Origin: Actinomycetota bacterium
GTDB taxonomy: Bacteria; Actinomycetota; Actinomycetes; Actinomycetales; Dermatophilaceae
Direction: 5' to 3'
NCBI GenBank assembly: GCA_020161845.1
Contig: JAIUNK010000015.1
Span: 1-64,000, forward strand
DNA: 64,000 nucleotides
Under the pieces are notes generated by a model that was not told the origin of the DNA, did not search any database, and saw nothing but the letters and a program-made list of their open reading frames with translations. Shown one piece after another: positions 25,637-36,342 of the stretch (position 1 is its first letter; each line of letters opens with the position of its first letter). Position numbers and translations under genes: made by a program.

Positions 25637-25745
25637 CGGACTCACCCTTCTTCCGGTGGTTCTCGCGACCTCGGGTAATCGCGTGCCGGCGGCTAGGGGC
25701 CGGTGCTGTCGAGATCGCCGATGCGTCGCACGTTACGTGCTGCCG

Positions 25746-26348
25746 TCACGCCACGACAGGTGTACCGACACGGGCGATCTCATCAGGCCCGCGCTGCCAA
25801 CGGGTCATGGGCTCCCCAGCGGGTGTGTGGCCGTGGTCGGCCGTCGGTGCGAAGCCGACCGCGGCATAGAGGCCGCGGCCAGCGTCATTGGCGTCGCGCG
25901 TCCAGAGGCTGAGGCGAGACCAGCCGCACGCCAGCAGGACGTCGAACAGAGCCCGGCCCGTGCCCCGGCGGCGATATCGGGGATCGACGAACACCATCGA
26001 CACGTGGCCCGCGGGGCCGTCGCAACCGCTGCCGACGAACGGCTCTGCCAGAGCCATCCCTATCACCGCGCTGTCGGACATCGCGACAACGAGCAGCGCA
26101 TCCGGATCCGCCAGCTTGGTCCGCACTCGAGCGATCCGCTCCGGCGAGGGCTCGAGGCCCTCTGTGCGCCGCGCCCGCAGCCAGACCGCGAGCGCCTCCT
26201 GGCGTAACTGCGACGCATCGGCGATTCGATCGCTCACGGGGTCCCAGCACGCCAGATTCCCCACGCGATCAGGTCTGCGATGTGTCACCAACACGCACTC
26301 GCCTCGCTCGATGATCGCTGCCACGACCGACGTCGGCAGGTCAGGCAT
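25746..26348 (-). CDS. GNAT acetyltransferase with Nudix-like N-terminus
   Basis: A 200-residue protein. From about residue 75 it is a GNAT domain: LLVVAMSDSAVIGMALAEPF, VSMVFVDPRYRRRGTGRALF with the acetyl-CoA loop R-R-R-G-T-G, and LSLWTRDANDAGRGLYAAVGF. The first 60 residues (VVAAIIERGECVLVTHRRPD then WDPVSDRI) look like the opening of a Nudix hydrolase, but the Nudix box is lost. ATG 26348 is preceded by GGGAGG. The acceptor is unknown. It is separated from the MFS gene by an unusual inverted repeat region. Confidence 0.82.
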   Translation of the reverse strand: MPDLPTSVVAAIIERGECVLVTHRRPDRVGNLACWDPVSDRIADASQLRQEALAVWLRARRTEGLEPSPERIARVRTKLADPDALLVVAMSDSAVIGMALAEPFVGSGCDGPAGHVSMVFVDPRYRRRGTGRALFDVLLACGWSRLSLWTRDANDAGRGLYAAVGFAPTADHGHTPAGEPMTRWQRGPDEIARVGTPVVA

Positions 26349-26408
26349 CGTCGTCCTCCCGGGGTTGGGCCGGATTTGGTCGCCAGCGGGTACCAGGGGC
26401 GGGCTTGC

Positions 26409-26542
26409 TGTCGGCTGCGGACGTACAGTACTTGCTCTGACACGCTGACGGCATCTTTCGACACGGCTCTGACCTGCGTCGATGTCGACAGGCCCGAATA
26501 TGCGCCGCGAGTTTGGCGAGTACTGTACGTCCGCAGCCGACA
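26409..26542 (+). mobile_element. Possible MITE-like element bounded by 24-bp inverted repeats
   Basis: Two perfect inverted copies of a 24-bp sequence beginning TGTCGGCTGCGGACG lie at 26409-26432 and 26519-26542, enclosing 86 bases with no convincing ORF. The GC content of the interior is lower than that of neighbouring genes. No target-site duplication is visible at either edge and no transposase is present, so a non-autonomous or decayed insertion element is only one reading. A large stem-loop regulatory element is another. It occupies the gap between the MFS stop and the GNAT start. Confidence 0.45.
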
Positions 26543-26611
26543 ATCCCCTGCGAGGCCGGGCGATAACGGGCTGTGCCGCAGGGTTGCCGGACGACTCGGG
26601 GCCAATCGGGA

Positions 26612-28081
26612 TCAGTGCGAACCCACCCCGGCCGCGCCCGAGCGGGTCGCGGCGTCGTGCTCGTCGGACGCCTCGGCAGTGGGCTCGTTGCGGGCCGGCA
26701 GCGTCAGGACCAGCGCGAACGTCACCACCGCGAGGCCGACGCCCACCCCGAACGCCCACCGGAACCCCTCGGCGCCGGCGCCCAGGGCGGCCAGGACGGT
26801 CACGAACGCCGCGGTGCCCACCGCTCCGGCCACCTGCTGGGTCGTCCCGAGCACCGACGAGCCGTGCGAATACAGGTGCGGCGGAACGGCCCCCAGCCCG
26901 AGCGTGAACAGCGGCGTGAACAGCAGGGCCAACCCGACCGAGAGCAGCATGTGCAACGCGACGACGGCCGCGAGCGGCGCACCGGTGCCCAGCGCCGCGA
27001 CCCCCGCCAGCCCGATCAGGGCGGCGAGCAGCACCAGCGACCCCGGGATCATCAGCACCCGCGCGCCGTACCGATCCAGCAGCCGCCCCACCGCCGGAGC
27101 CGTCAGCCCCATCGCGATCCCACCGGGCATCACCACGAGCCCGGCGACCAGCGGCGGCTGCGCCAGCACGGACTGGATGAACAGGGTCAGCGCGATGACC
27201 ACGCCCATCAGCGCCATGAAGGCGATCGCCATCGCCGCCATCGACCGCGCGAACGTGCCGATCCGCAGGACCCGGACGTCTAGCAACGGGCTGCCGCCGC
27301 GCCGCGCGAGCGCCAACTGGCGCCAGGTGAACCCGGCGATGCCGATCCCGCCGACCCCCAGCAGGGCGAGGCCCAGGCCACGGGTCTGCGCCGCGCCGAC
27401 CTCGGACAGCCCGTAGACCAGGGCCCCGAATCCCACCGCCGCGAGCGGCACGCTCGTCACATCGAGGGACCCCGCCGACGGCTCGCCGACGTTGCGCAGG
27501 CCGCGCAGTCCCAGCAGGGTGATCCCGCCCGCCACCGGCAGCACCAGCAGGAAGATCCAGCGCCAAGCCAGCCATTGCAGGATCACCCCCGACACGGCGG
27601 GTCCGACCGCGGGCGCCACCGAGATGGCCAGGCTCACATTGCCCATCACGCGGCCTCGGTCGCGCTCGTGCACCACCTGCATCAGGGTGGTCATGAGCAG
27701 CGGCATCATCACCGCGGTCCCGCCCGCCTGGACGACCCGCGCGATCAGCAGCACGGCGAAGGACGGAGCCAGCCCCGCCAGGAGGGTACCGGCGCAGAAG
27801 GTGCCCATCGCGAGCGTGTATGCCGTCCGCGTGGTGAGCCGCTGCAGCAGGTAGCCGGTCGTCGGGATGACCACGGCCATGGTCAGCATGAACACCGTCG
27901 AGAGCCACTGCGCGGCCGACGCGCTGATCTGCAGGTCCGCCATCAGCCGCGGGATCGCCGTGGTCATGATCGTTTCGTTGAGGATGACCACGAACGCGGC
28001 CGCGACCAGCCAGAAGAGCACCTTGTGATCATGCTCGGCTGGTTGGGCAGGCACGCCGGCTTCGGTGCGCTGGGAGGTCAT
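26612..28081 (-). CDS. MFS drug:proton antiporter, DHA2 (14-TM) type
   Basis: A 489-residue multi-pass membrane transporter. Motifs include FVVILNETIMTTAIPRLMAD (helix 1), WLSTVFMLTMAVVIPTTGYL, RVVQAGGTAVMMPLLMTTLM and motif C-like LAISVAPAVGPAVSGVIL in helix 5, characteristic of EmrB/QacA-type exporters. About 14 hydrophobic segments can be counted. It would pump small hydrophobic or cationic compounds out using the proton gradient. No TetR/MarR regulator gene is adjacent. ATG 28081 is chosen by homology to the usual N-terminus; its ribosome-binding site is weak, and the open frame extends 25 residues further upstream. Confidence 0.9.
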   Translation of the reverse strand: MTSQRTEAGVPAQPAEHDHKVLFWLVAAAFVVILNETIMTTAIPRLMADLQISASAAQWLSTVFMLTMAVVIPTTGYLLQRLTTRTAYTLAMGTFCAGTLLAGLAPSFAVLLIARVVQAGGTAVMMPLLMTTLMQVVHERDRGRVMGNVSLAISVAPAVGPAVSGVILQWLAWRWIFLLVLPVAGGITLLGLRGLRNVGEPSAGSLDVTSVPLAAVGFGALVYGLSEVGAAQTRGLGLALLGVGGIGIAGFTWRQLALARRGGSPLLDVRVLRIGTFARSMAAMAIAFMALMGVVIALTLFIQSVLAQPPLVAGLVVMPGGIAMGLTAPAVGRLLDRYGARVLMIPGSLVLLAALIGLAGVAALGTGAPLAAVVALHMLLSVGLALLFTPLFTLGLGAVPPHLYSHGSSVLGTTQQVAGAVGTAAFVTVLAALGAGAEGFRWAFGVGVGLAVVTFALVLTLPARNEPTAEASDEHDAATRSGAAGVGSH

Positions 28082-28278
28082 AGGGGGCTCTCTGCTGGTA
28101 CGCCGAGACTGCGGCATCGACGCGGAACTGGGAACGCGAGCGCAACGGCGCGCCACGAGATGTGGGCCCGATCGGCCGTGGATTGGCCGGGGCCTGACCA
28201 GGGTAGCCGAGCGCCCCGATCCGGTCCGAACGGGTTTCCCACGGTTCGCACCGGGCCCGCCCCCGACTTGTCCACAGG

Positions 28279-28342
28279 GCGACCGTTCGTGACCTGCACC
28301 GATAGCACCATGGTGCCAAAAGGGCAGGTCACGAACGGTCGC
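28279..28342 (-). repeat. Nested palindrome / long hairpin at 3' end of triple-GNAT gene
   Basis: Two perfect 19-bp arms (28279-28297 and 28324-28342) flank a 26-base loop that itself holds the 12-bp palindrome GCACCATGGTGC (28305-28316). The right arm contains the stop codon and last codons of the triple-GNAT gene on the minus strand, so the structure is well placed to be its terminator. Its length and nested design are more than termination needs, so a dispersed palindromic repeat family is also possible. Confidence 0.7.
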
Positions 28343-30290
28343 TGTTGCCGCTTGTTGGCGAGCGGCCTTTGTCGGTGAGGGACGGGGTCCACCAGTGCAG
28401 GCGTCCGGCGGGGGGATCCGGGTCGTCGTGAAGGCGGCCGTACCGCCAACGATCGGGGGAGAGGTCTTCGACCTGGAGAGCCGGGCCCGTCGCGCCGGAC
28501 GACGCCGCTTCGACGACCCGCGGGTCGACCCACCACCGCGTCAGCCCCGCCGCCGCCAACACCTTCTGGGAGGCGAGGTTTTCGGGGGTGGTGATCGCCG
28601 TGACCCGGCGCAGGCCGTACCCGCCCCGCTCGGCGGGAGTGAGCAGGTAGCCGACCAGCGTCCGTGCGGCCGCCTTTCCCAGCCCCCGTCCGCGGGCGTG
28701 CGGATGCAGCGTGTACCCGATCTCCGCATCCCCCGAGTAGTGCCGCCCGTCGAGCGCGAAGGCCCTGATGTACCCGACCGGCTCGCCGGGCGCGAACCCC
28801 GCGACGGGCTGCTCCGGGCAGATCGCCCAGCGCAGCGTGAACCGCCGATAGTTGCCGGCCAGGCCGCGGATGATCCACCGCCTGGCGTCGGCCTCGCTCG
28901 CCTCGGGACGATGCTCGGGCCCGAAGTCGGGGTGCCGCATGAACCGCGCCACCGCCGCGGCGTCCGACTCGGCGAACTCGCGCAGCTGCACGTCCTCACA
29001 CCAGACCGCCTTGGGCGGTGTCCAGCCGCGCCGGTTGAACTCCCCGACGACGTCCCGGTCGTCGCCGGCCAGCACCTCGAACTGACACATGTCGACCCGC
29101 TCACCGGCGAAGCCGGGCCGGGTGTCGGGACGTTCCTCGCGGGTCATCCCGACGTACGTCATTCCCAGCCGCAGCATGGTCCGCACCGAGGCGGTGTTGG
29201 CGACGTCGGCGTCGGCCCGCACCCGCGCCAGCCCCAGGCCGCCCGCGTCGACCGGCGCGAAGGCATGGTCCAGGACGAGCCGGAGGGCGTAGAACAACCC
29301 CTGGTGCCGGGCGGCGGGCAGCACGAACACCCCGATGGTTCCGTTGCCGGCCCGTCTCCCGTGGTCGATCGCGAACAGGTGGATCCCGCCCAGCACGGCC
29401 CCGCTGCGCCCGTCGGTGATCGCCCAGGCCACGCCGGTGCCGCTCGCCTCGCGTTCGCGGCGGTCGAGCAGGAACGCCTCGTACGTCGTGCGTGTGGGCA
29501 CCAGCTCCGGGAGGTACCGATCCGCCACCTCGTCGGTGACCTCGTCCAGCGCCGCTCCGTCCTCGTCGGCCCAGGCCCGCAGCACCGGTGCGGCGCCGTG
29601 CCCCGGCCAGCGCAGCTCCGGCGCGACGTACCACGGGTGCCGCGGCGTCGTCGGCTCGCCGACCCGCCAGGAGGCCGCCCACCCGTCGGCATCCCGCACG
29701 ATCGCGCCGTCAACGCTGGCCTGCATCAGCAGCCCGCGCTGGCTGCCCTCGTGGGTGAACCCGCAGGACCACGCCACCCGACGGGACGCCCAGTTGCCGA
29801 CGACGGCGCGCCACCGGATCACCTCGATGCCCAGCTCGGGATGGTCGGCGACATAGCCCTGGAGGAGCCGCAGCGCCCGCGCCATGAACCCGCGGCCCCG
29901 GCCGTCCGGGTGCAGCGCGAAGCCGGTCTCCGCCGACTCCCGTCCGGTGGGCCGCAGATCGATGGTGCCGAGGTACGTCGCGTCCGGGTCGTCCGCCGCC
30001 GCGATCGCCCAGTGCCAGGTCGTCGGTGGCTCCGCGATCCAGCCGGCGCGGATCGTGCTCAGCCATTTCTGGGCATGGCTCTCGTCGTACGGTCTGGGGA
30101 TCGTCGTGAACACCAGCGACGCGGCGTCCTGGGACTGTGCCACGATGCGCGGCAGGTCGGCGTCGTGGTGCGCCCGCAGCCGGACCACCCCGTCGGTCAG
30201 CTCCGGGACGCAGGCGGGGAAGGGGTTCGCGGGGTCGTCGGCGGGCGTCGTCACCGGCCCACTGAAACCCGGCGTGCCCCGGCTGGGCAA
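28329..30290 (-). CDS. Triple-GNAT acetyltransferase fusion (RimJ/RimL-like)
   Basis: A 653-residue protein made of three GNAT domains in tandem. Domain 1 (about 30-200) has ETGFALHPDGRGRGFMARAL; domain 2 (about 215-400) has GVFVLPAARHQGLFYALRLV; domain 3 (about 430-600) has EIGYTLHPHARGRGLGKAAA. Domains 1 and 3 keep the acetyl-CoA loop R-G-R-G, whereas domain 2 has a degenerate RHQGLF. All three resemble RimJ/RimL-type enzymes that act on protein N-termini or small molecules. The start is uncertain: TTG 30290 opens the longest frame, while GTG 30254 (VTTPADDP) is a plausible alternative. A hairpin overlaps its 3' end. Confidence 0.85.
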   Translation of the reverse strand: MPSRGTPGFSGPVTTPADDPANPFPACVPELTDGVVRLRAHHDADLPRIVAQSQDAASLVFTTIPRPYDESHAQKWLSTIRAGWIAEPPTTWHWAIAAADDPDATYLGTIDLRPTGRESAETGFALHPDGRGRGFMARALRLLQGYVADHPELGIEVIRWRAVVGNWASRRVAWSCGFTHEGSQRGLLMQASVDGAIVRDADGWAASWRVGEPTTPRHPWYVAPELRWPGHGAAPVLRAWADEDGAALDEVTDEVADRYLPELVPTRTTYEAFLLDRREREASGTGVAWAITDGRSGAVLGGIHLFAIDHGRRAGNGTIGVFVLPAARHQGLFYALRLVLDHAFAPVDAGGLGLARVRADADVANTASVRTMLRLGMTYVGMTREERPDTRPGFAGERVDMCQFEVLAGDDRDVVGEFNRRGWTPPKAVWCEDVQLREFAESDAAAVARFMRHPDFGPEHRPEASEADARRWIIRGLAGNYRRFTLRWAICPEQPVAGFAPGEPVGYIRAFALDGRHYSGDAEIGYTLHPHARGRGLGKAAARTLVGYLLTPAERGGYGLRRVTAITTPENLASQKVLAAAGLTRWWVDPRVVEAASSGATGPALQVEDLSPDRWRYGRLHDDPDPPAGRLHWWTPSLTDKGRSPTSGNSDRS

Positions 30291-30351
30291 GTGAATTGGC
30301 TCGCGTCGCCCGGCGTACGGCGGGGTGAGCCGGAGCCGCGGACGCGTCGAT

Positions 30352-30357
30352 TACCCT
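30352..30357 (+). promoter_or_regulatory. -10-like element of secA
   Basis: TACCCT would start transcription near 30364, leaving a leader of about 60 bases that ends in CCAGGAG before GTG 30424. Confidence 0.4.
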
Positions 30358-30423
30358 GGGGTCGGTCGCGTTTCGCGCGGCCGATCCTCGCCGTGCCGTC
30401 CCGCCCCTTCCCAGGAGTCCACC

Positions 30424-33207
<2,784 letters not shown>

Positions 33208-33262
33208 GCCTCGACTCATCCTGCTCACCCGGCTCGCTGTTCGGCTGTCGGCTCGGGAACAG

Positions 33263-33820
33263 CTAGCCCATCTCGAGGGCGGTGATCAGCCACCGACCGT
33301 CCAGGCCCTCCAGCCGGAGCGCCACCGGTCGGATGCGGTGCGACATCGCGATGATCACCGTGACCTCGACGACGCCGTCCCGGATGTGGCAGACCCGCAC
33401 CCGACGAAGCAGCACCGGACGGCGCACCAGCGGTCGGCCGGCGCGGTGCGCCTGGCGGCGTACCAACGACTCGAACACGGTGGGCGCGCAGTGGCGCATC
33501 AGTTGGGTGGCCGGCCGGGCGCCCGCGGCCACTTCCACGACGGCGATGGCCAACCGGGCCGCGTGCCGGTCGGGCGGCGGCAGGTCGGCGGTGCCGGTCG
33601 GTTGGCGCTCGAAGGTCGTGTCGGGCCGCTTGCGGGTCTCGTGGCGGCCCCCGTCGGCGAACGGGAGTTGCTCCTGCACGGGCGTGTAGCGCCGATCGTC
33701 GACCGATCGCCAGGACAACGGTCCGGTCGGGCCGGTCCCGTGCGGCGCGGCTCCGACGGCGGTGGGCGTGGCCACCGTCAGGGGACCGTGGCCTCGGACG
33801 GCGAGCGGAACGGCGCTCAT
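33263..33820 (-). CDS. Rv3235-family (DUF6459-like) protein
   Basis: A 185-residue protein with a disordered first 90 residues and a conserved C-terminal domain: RHAARLAIAVVEVAAGARPA, LMRHCAPTVFESLVRRQAHR, VRRVRVCHIRDGVVEVTVII and RPVALRLEGLDGRWLITALEMG. This domain, alpha helices then a small NTF2-like or Rv3235-type beta sheet, occurs next to secA in many actinobacteria. Its function is unknown. The ATG at 33820 overlaps the stop of the LysM gene (ATGA), so both belong to one operon convergent with secA. Confidence 0.8.
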   Translation of the reverse strand: MSAVPLAVRGHGPLTVATPTAVGAAPHGTGPTGPLSWRSVDDRRYTPVQEQLPFADGGRHETRKRPDTTFERQPTGTADLPPPDRHAARLAIAVVEVAAGARPATQLMRHCAPTVFESLVRRQAHRAGRPLVRRPVLLRRVRVCHIRDGVVEVTVIIAMSHRIRPVALRLEGLDGRWLITALEMG

Positions 33821-34560
33821 CGGGGGGCGCCGTCGGGGTCGGGAACGGCCAGCACCTGCCCGGGGTGGATCAGGTCCGGGTCGGGCCCGATGTGCCGGTT
33901 CTGCGCGAACCAGCGGGGCCATTCGACGGCGATCCGCGCCGCGCTCGCCCGGCCGCCCAGGTCGGCCGCGGCCAGGTCCCACAGGGTGTCGCCGGGGCGG
34001 ACCCGCACCTGACGCGGCGTCGGCGGGCCCGGTGGGGCCTGCGGCGTCCCGGATGTGGCCGGTGGTCGATCGGGTCGCAGCCTGGGATCGGGCAGGTCTT
34101 CGGCGGGGCCCCGGTGCGCCGCCTCGCCGGCGACCGCCACCGGACCGGCCTGAGCGGCAGCCAGCTCGGCTGCCGCGGCCACGCCCGGGGCTGCTGCGCT
34201 CGCCGCCAGGGCCAGCGCGACGACCCGACGTACCACCGCCGGCGCCAGCCATCGGCCCAGCCCCCGCGCCGCCGCCCCCGTCCGGCCCGGCAGGGTGCCC
34301 AGCACGCCCAGGAGGTACGTCGTGGCCAGCCACGACGCGAGGCCCGCGACGCCGCAGGAGGCTCCCAGGCGCAGCCAGCCGCTCGGATCGAGCACGTCGC
34401 GATGCGGGGCCAGGGCCAGCGCGTCGGTTCCGAACCATCCGGCGGCGGCGAGCAGGGCGGCGGCCATCAGCACCGCGCGGAGCACGCCGCGCGACGTGGC
34501 GACGGGCTCCGACGACGTGCCGAGGGGCGTGGGTGGTCCGGCGGGGATGATCGTGCGCAT
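33817..34560 (-). CDS. Membrane-anchored LysM-domain protein
   Basis: A 247-residue protein. Two hydrophobic segments (VLMAAALLAAAGWFG; CGVAGLASWLATTYLLGVLG) and a third near VVALALAASAAAPGVAAA precede a Pro-rich linker. The C-terminal LysM domain has VRVRPGDTLWDLAAADL, WPRWFAQNRHIGPDPDLIHPGQVLAVP. LysM binds N-acetylglucosamine glycans, so this probably tethers to or senses peptidoglycan from the membrane. It pairs with the Rv3235-like gene by an ATGA overlap. Similar LysM/DUF6459 pairs near secA recur in Micrococcales. Confidence 0.85.
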   Translation of the reverse strand: MRTIIPAGPPTPLGTSSEPVATSRGVLRAVLMAAALLAAAGWFGTDALALAPHRDVLDPSGWLRLGASCGVAGLASWLATTYLLGVLGTLPGRTGAAARGLGRWLAPAVVRRVVALALAASAAAPGVAAAAELAAAQAGPVAVAGEAAHRGPAEDLPDPRLRPDRPPATSGTPQAPPGPPTPRQVRVRPGDTLWDLAAADLGGRASAARIAVEWPRWFAQNRHIGPDPDLIHPGQVLAVPDPDGAPR

Positions 34561-34675
34561 GGAGGCACTCTAGGGCTGTATGGGCGCGTTTGGTGATGTT
34601 TGATGATGTTAGCTGTGGATCGGTGCGGTCCCGTGGGATGCTGTTGTGGACGAGGAGGGATGAGGAGGGGATCGG

Positions 34676-35221
34676 GTGCGGTGGGAGCGGCTGTTCGACG
34701 ACTTGGCAGCCCAGTGGGCTGCCGCGCAGGCGCAGGAGCGGGCCGGCGAGATCGCGGATCGCACCCGGCGCGAGCGGGCGACCGTGGGGTTGCTGGACCG
34801 CCTGCTCGCCCATCGCGGTGAGCTCGACGTCGTGGTGCGCGGCGGGCAACGCTATCTGGGGACGCCGGTCGACCTCGGTCAGGACTTCGTCGTGCTGGCG
34901 TCCGGCCCGGCGCGGCATCTTCTGCCGCTCAGCGCGCTGGTCCAGATCACCGGGCTGGGCCGGCAGCTGGGCGCGCCGTCCGAGGCCACCGCGGCCCGCC
35001 GCTTCGGGCTCGGCTACGCCCTACGGGGCATCGCGCGCGATCGCGCCCCGGTGCTGCTCGACGACCTCGGTGGTCGACGACTGACCGGAACCATCGAGTC
35101 CGTCGGGCTGGACCACATCGACCTGCACGAACACCATCTCGACGTCCCGCCCCGGCGCGATCAGATCACCGCCGTCCGGACGATCCCGTTCGCCGCCCTG
35201 ATGGCCGTCAGCTCGGCCTGA
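34676..35221 (+). CDS. Hypothetical protein, Sm-like/beta-barrel-like core
   Basis: A 181-residue soluble protein I do not recognise by name. Residues 1-45 are a charged helix (WERLFDDLAAQWAAAQAQER). The rest alternates short beta strands with charged turns: VVVRGGQRYLGTPVDLGQDF, LSALVQITGL, then APVLLDDLGGRRLTGTIESV and HIDLHEHHLDVPPRRDQI. The two strand blocks look like a repeated small beta-barrel, as in Sm-like or PilZ-like folds, which is only a resemblance. GTG 34676 follows GAGGAGGGG. It lies between the LysM operon and a BldC-like regulator gene. Confidence 0.72.
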   Translation: MRWERLFDDLAAQWAAAQAQERAGEIADRTRRERATVGLLDRLLAHRGELDVVVRGGQRYLGTPVDLGQDFVVLASGPARHLLPLSALVQITGLGRQLGAPSEATAARRFGLGYALRGIARDRAPVLLDDLGGRRLTGTIESVGLDHIDLHEHHLDVPPRRDQITAVRTIPFAALMAVSSA

Positions 35222-35235
35222 GCGGCGTCAACCCC

Positions 35236-35448
35236 TCAGCGGTCCTGCTGATGGTCGATAGTGGCGCGCTGCTCGGCGTACTTGGCCGCGATGAACTCCT
35301 CCAGCACGCTGGCCTCCACCCGCCACTGGCCCCGCCCGCCGATCTGGATGGCCGGCAACTCCCCGGAGCGCACCAAGGCATATCCCGCTGCCGAGGAGAT
35401 GGCCAGCATCTCGCAGACCTCGGACAGGGGGAGAAACCGGCTCGTCAT
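35236..35448 (-). CDS. BldC/excisionase-type helix-turn-helix regulator
   Basis: A 70-residue MerR-like DNA-binding domain without effector region: FLPLSEVCEMLAISSAAGYA (helix-turn-helix), LVRSGELPAIQIGGRGQWRV (wing) and a C-terminal helix VLEEFIAAKYAEQRA. This is the layout of BldC, which binds DNA cooperatively and controls developmental genes in Streptomyces. AAAGGA lies eight bases before ATG 35448. It is divergent from the cpaB/cpaE Tad genes with a 234-base shared region, so regulation of those genes is plausible but unproven. Confidence 0.87.
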   Translation of the reverse strand: MTSRFLPLSEVCEMLAISSAAGYALVRSGELPAIQIGGRGQWRVEASVLEEFIAAKYAEQRATIDHQQDR

Positions 35449-35682
35449 GCGGGGTCCTTTCCACAGCCGGTGCGGACCGGGGGCGGTCCCGCACGGAGCG
35501 CGCCGGGCCGTGCTCGTTGTTTATCACATCGGCGCGGGCAGGCCCCTGGCGCAATCCACAGACCAGGTCGGAACCCGGGGCGTCCGCGGAACCGCGCTGC
35601 CATACTGACGGGGCGATCAGAGTCGTCGGGGGACGGCACGCGCCGCCGGGCGCCGATCCGCGGGGGCAGGGGGACCGATCAC
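35449..35682 (+). promoter_or_regulatory. Divergent promoter region between bldC-like and cpaB-like genes
   Basis: On the plus strand CATACT (35601-35606) could be the -10 of the cpaB-like gene, whose GTG 35683 follows AGGGGGA. On the minus strand a GATAAA-type hexamer near 35525 could serve the BldC-like gene. No ORF of coding character lies between. Confidence 0.35.
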
Positions 35683-36342
35683 GTGAGCGCACCCATCGAC
35701 GCCGCGCGCCGGTTGCGGCGACCGTCCTGGCGGGACGGCCGACTTCTGGTGGGCGTTCTCATCCTCATGGCGTCGGTCGCGCTGGGGGCCCGGATCGTGG
35801 CGGCCGCCGACCGCACCGTCCCCGTGTACGCCGCAGCCAGCGCCCTCGTTCCCGGGGAACGGCTCACCCCGGACCGGTTGACCCGTGTCGACGTGGCCCT
35901 GGGGGCCGCGTCCTCGACCTATCTGGCCGCCGGGGCGGCCCTCCCGGAGGGCGCGGTGGTGGTGCGCGAGGTTCGACCCGGCGAACTGGTGCCGGTCGCG
36001 GCGCTGGCCCGGGCCGAGGATGCGGCGCGCACCCCCGTCATGGTTTCGGTCAGCGCCGACTCGGCCCGGGTGCTGGTCACCGGCTCGGTCGTCGACGTGT
36101 GGGTCAACGACAAGCAGGCGGGCAGCGGAAGCCCGGTCTACGGCACGCCGCGGCGGTTGATCCAGAGCGCGCCGGTCGGGCGGGTGCCCGGGGCCGACGA
36201 GGGTCGGCTGACGGGCCTGGGGACCGCCGGGGTGCAGGTGCAGGTTCCCAACGGGGATGTCGAGCGGTTGATCGCCGCCATGGATCAGGGGGCGAAGATC
36301 ACCCTGGTGCCGGTGGCCGGATCGGCCCAGCGGGACCGCTGA
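35683..36342 (+). CDS. cpaB: SAF-domain pilus protein, CpaB/RcpC-like
   Basis: A 219-residue protein with an N-terminal membrane anchor (LLVGVLILMASVALGARIVA) followed by a SAF domain: VPVYAAASALVPGERLTPDRL, EGAVVVREVRPGELVPVAAL. The C-terminal part is AARTPVMVSVSADSARVL and GVQVQVPNGDVERLIAAM. CpaB/RcpC proteins line the outer part of the Tad secretion channel in diderms; in actinobacteria they remain on the outer membrane face with undefined role. The stop and the next start share an A (TGATG), so it forms an operon with the CpaE-like gene. Confidence 0.83.
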   Translation: MSAPIDAARRLRRPSWRDGRLLVGVLILMASVALGARIVAAADRTVPVYAAASALVPGERLTPDRLTRVDVALGAASSTYLAAGAALPEGAVVVREVRPGELVPVAALARAEDAARTPVMVSVSADSARVLVTGSVVDVWVNDKQAGSGSPVYGTPRRLIQSAPVGRVPGADEGRLTGLGTAGVQVQVPNGDVERLIAAMDQGAKITLVPVAGSAQRDR

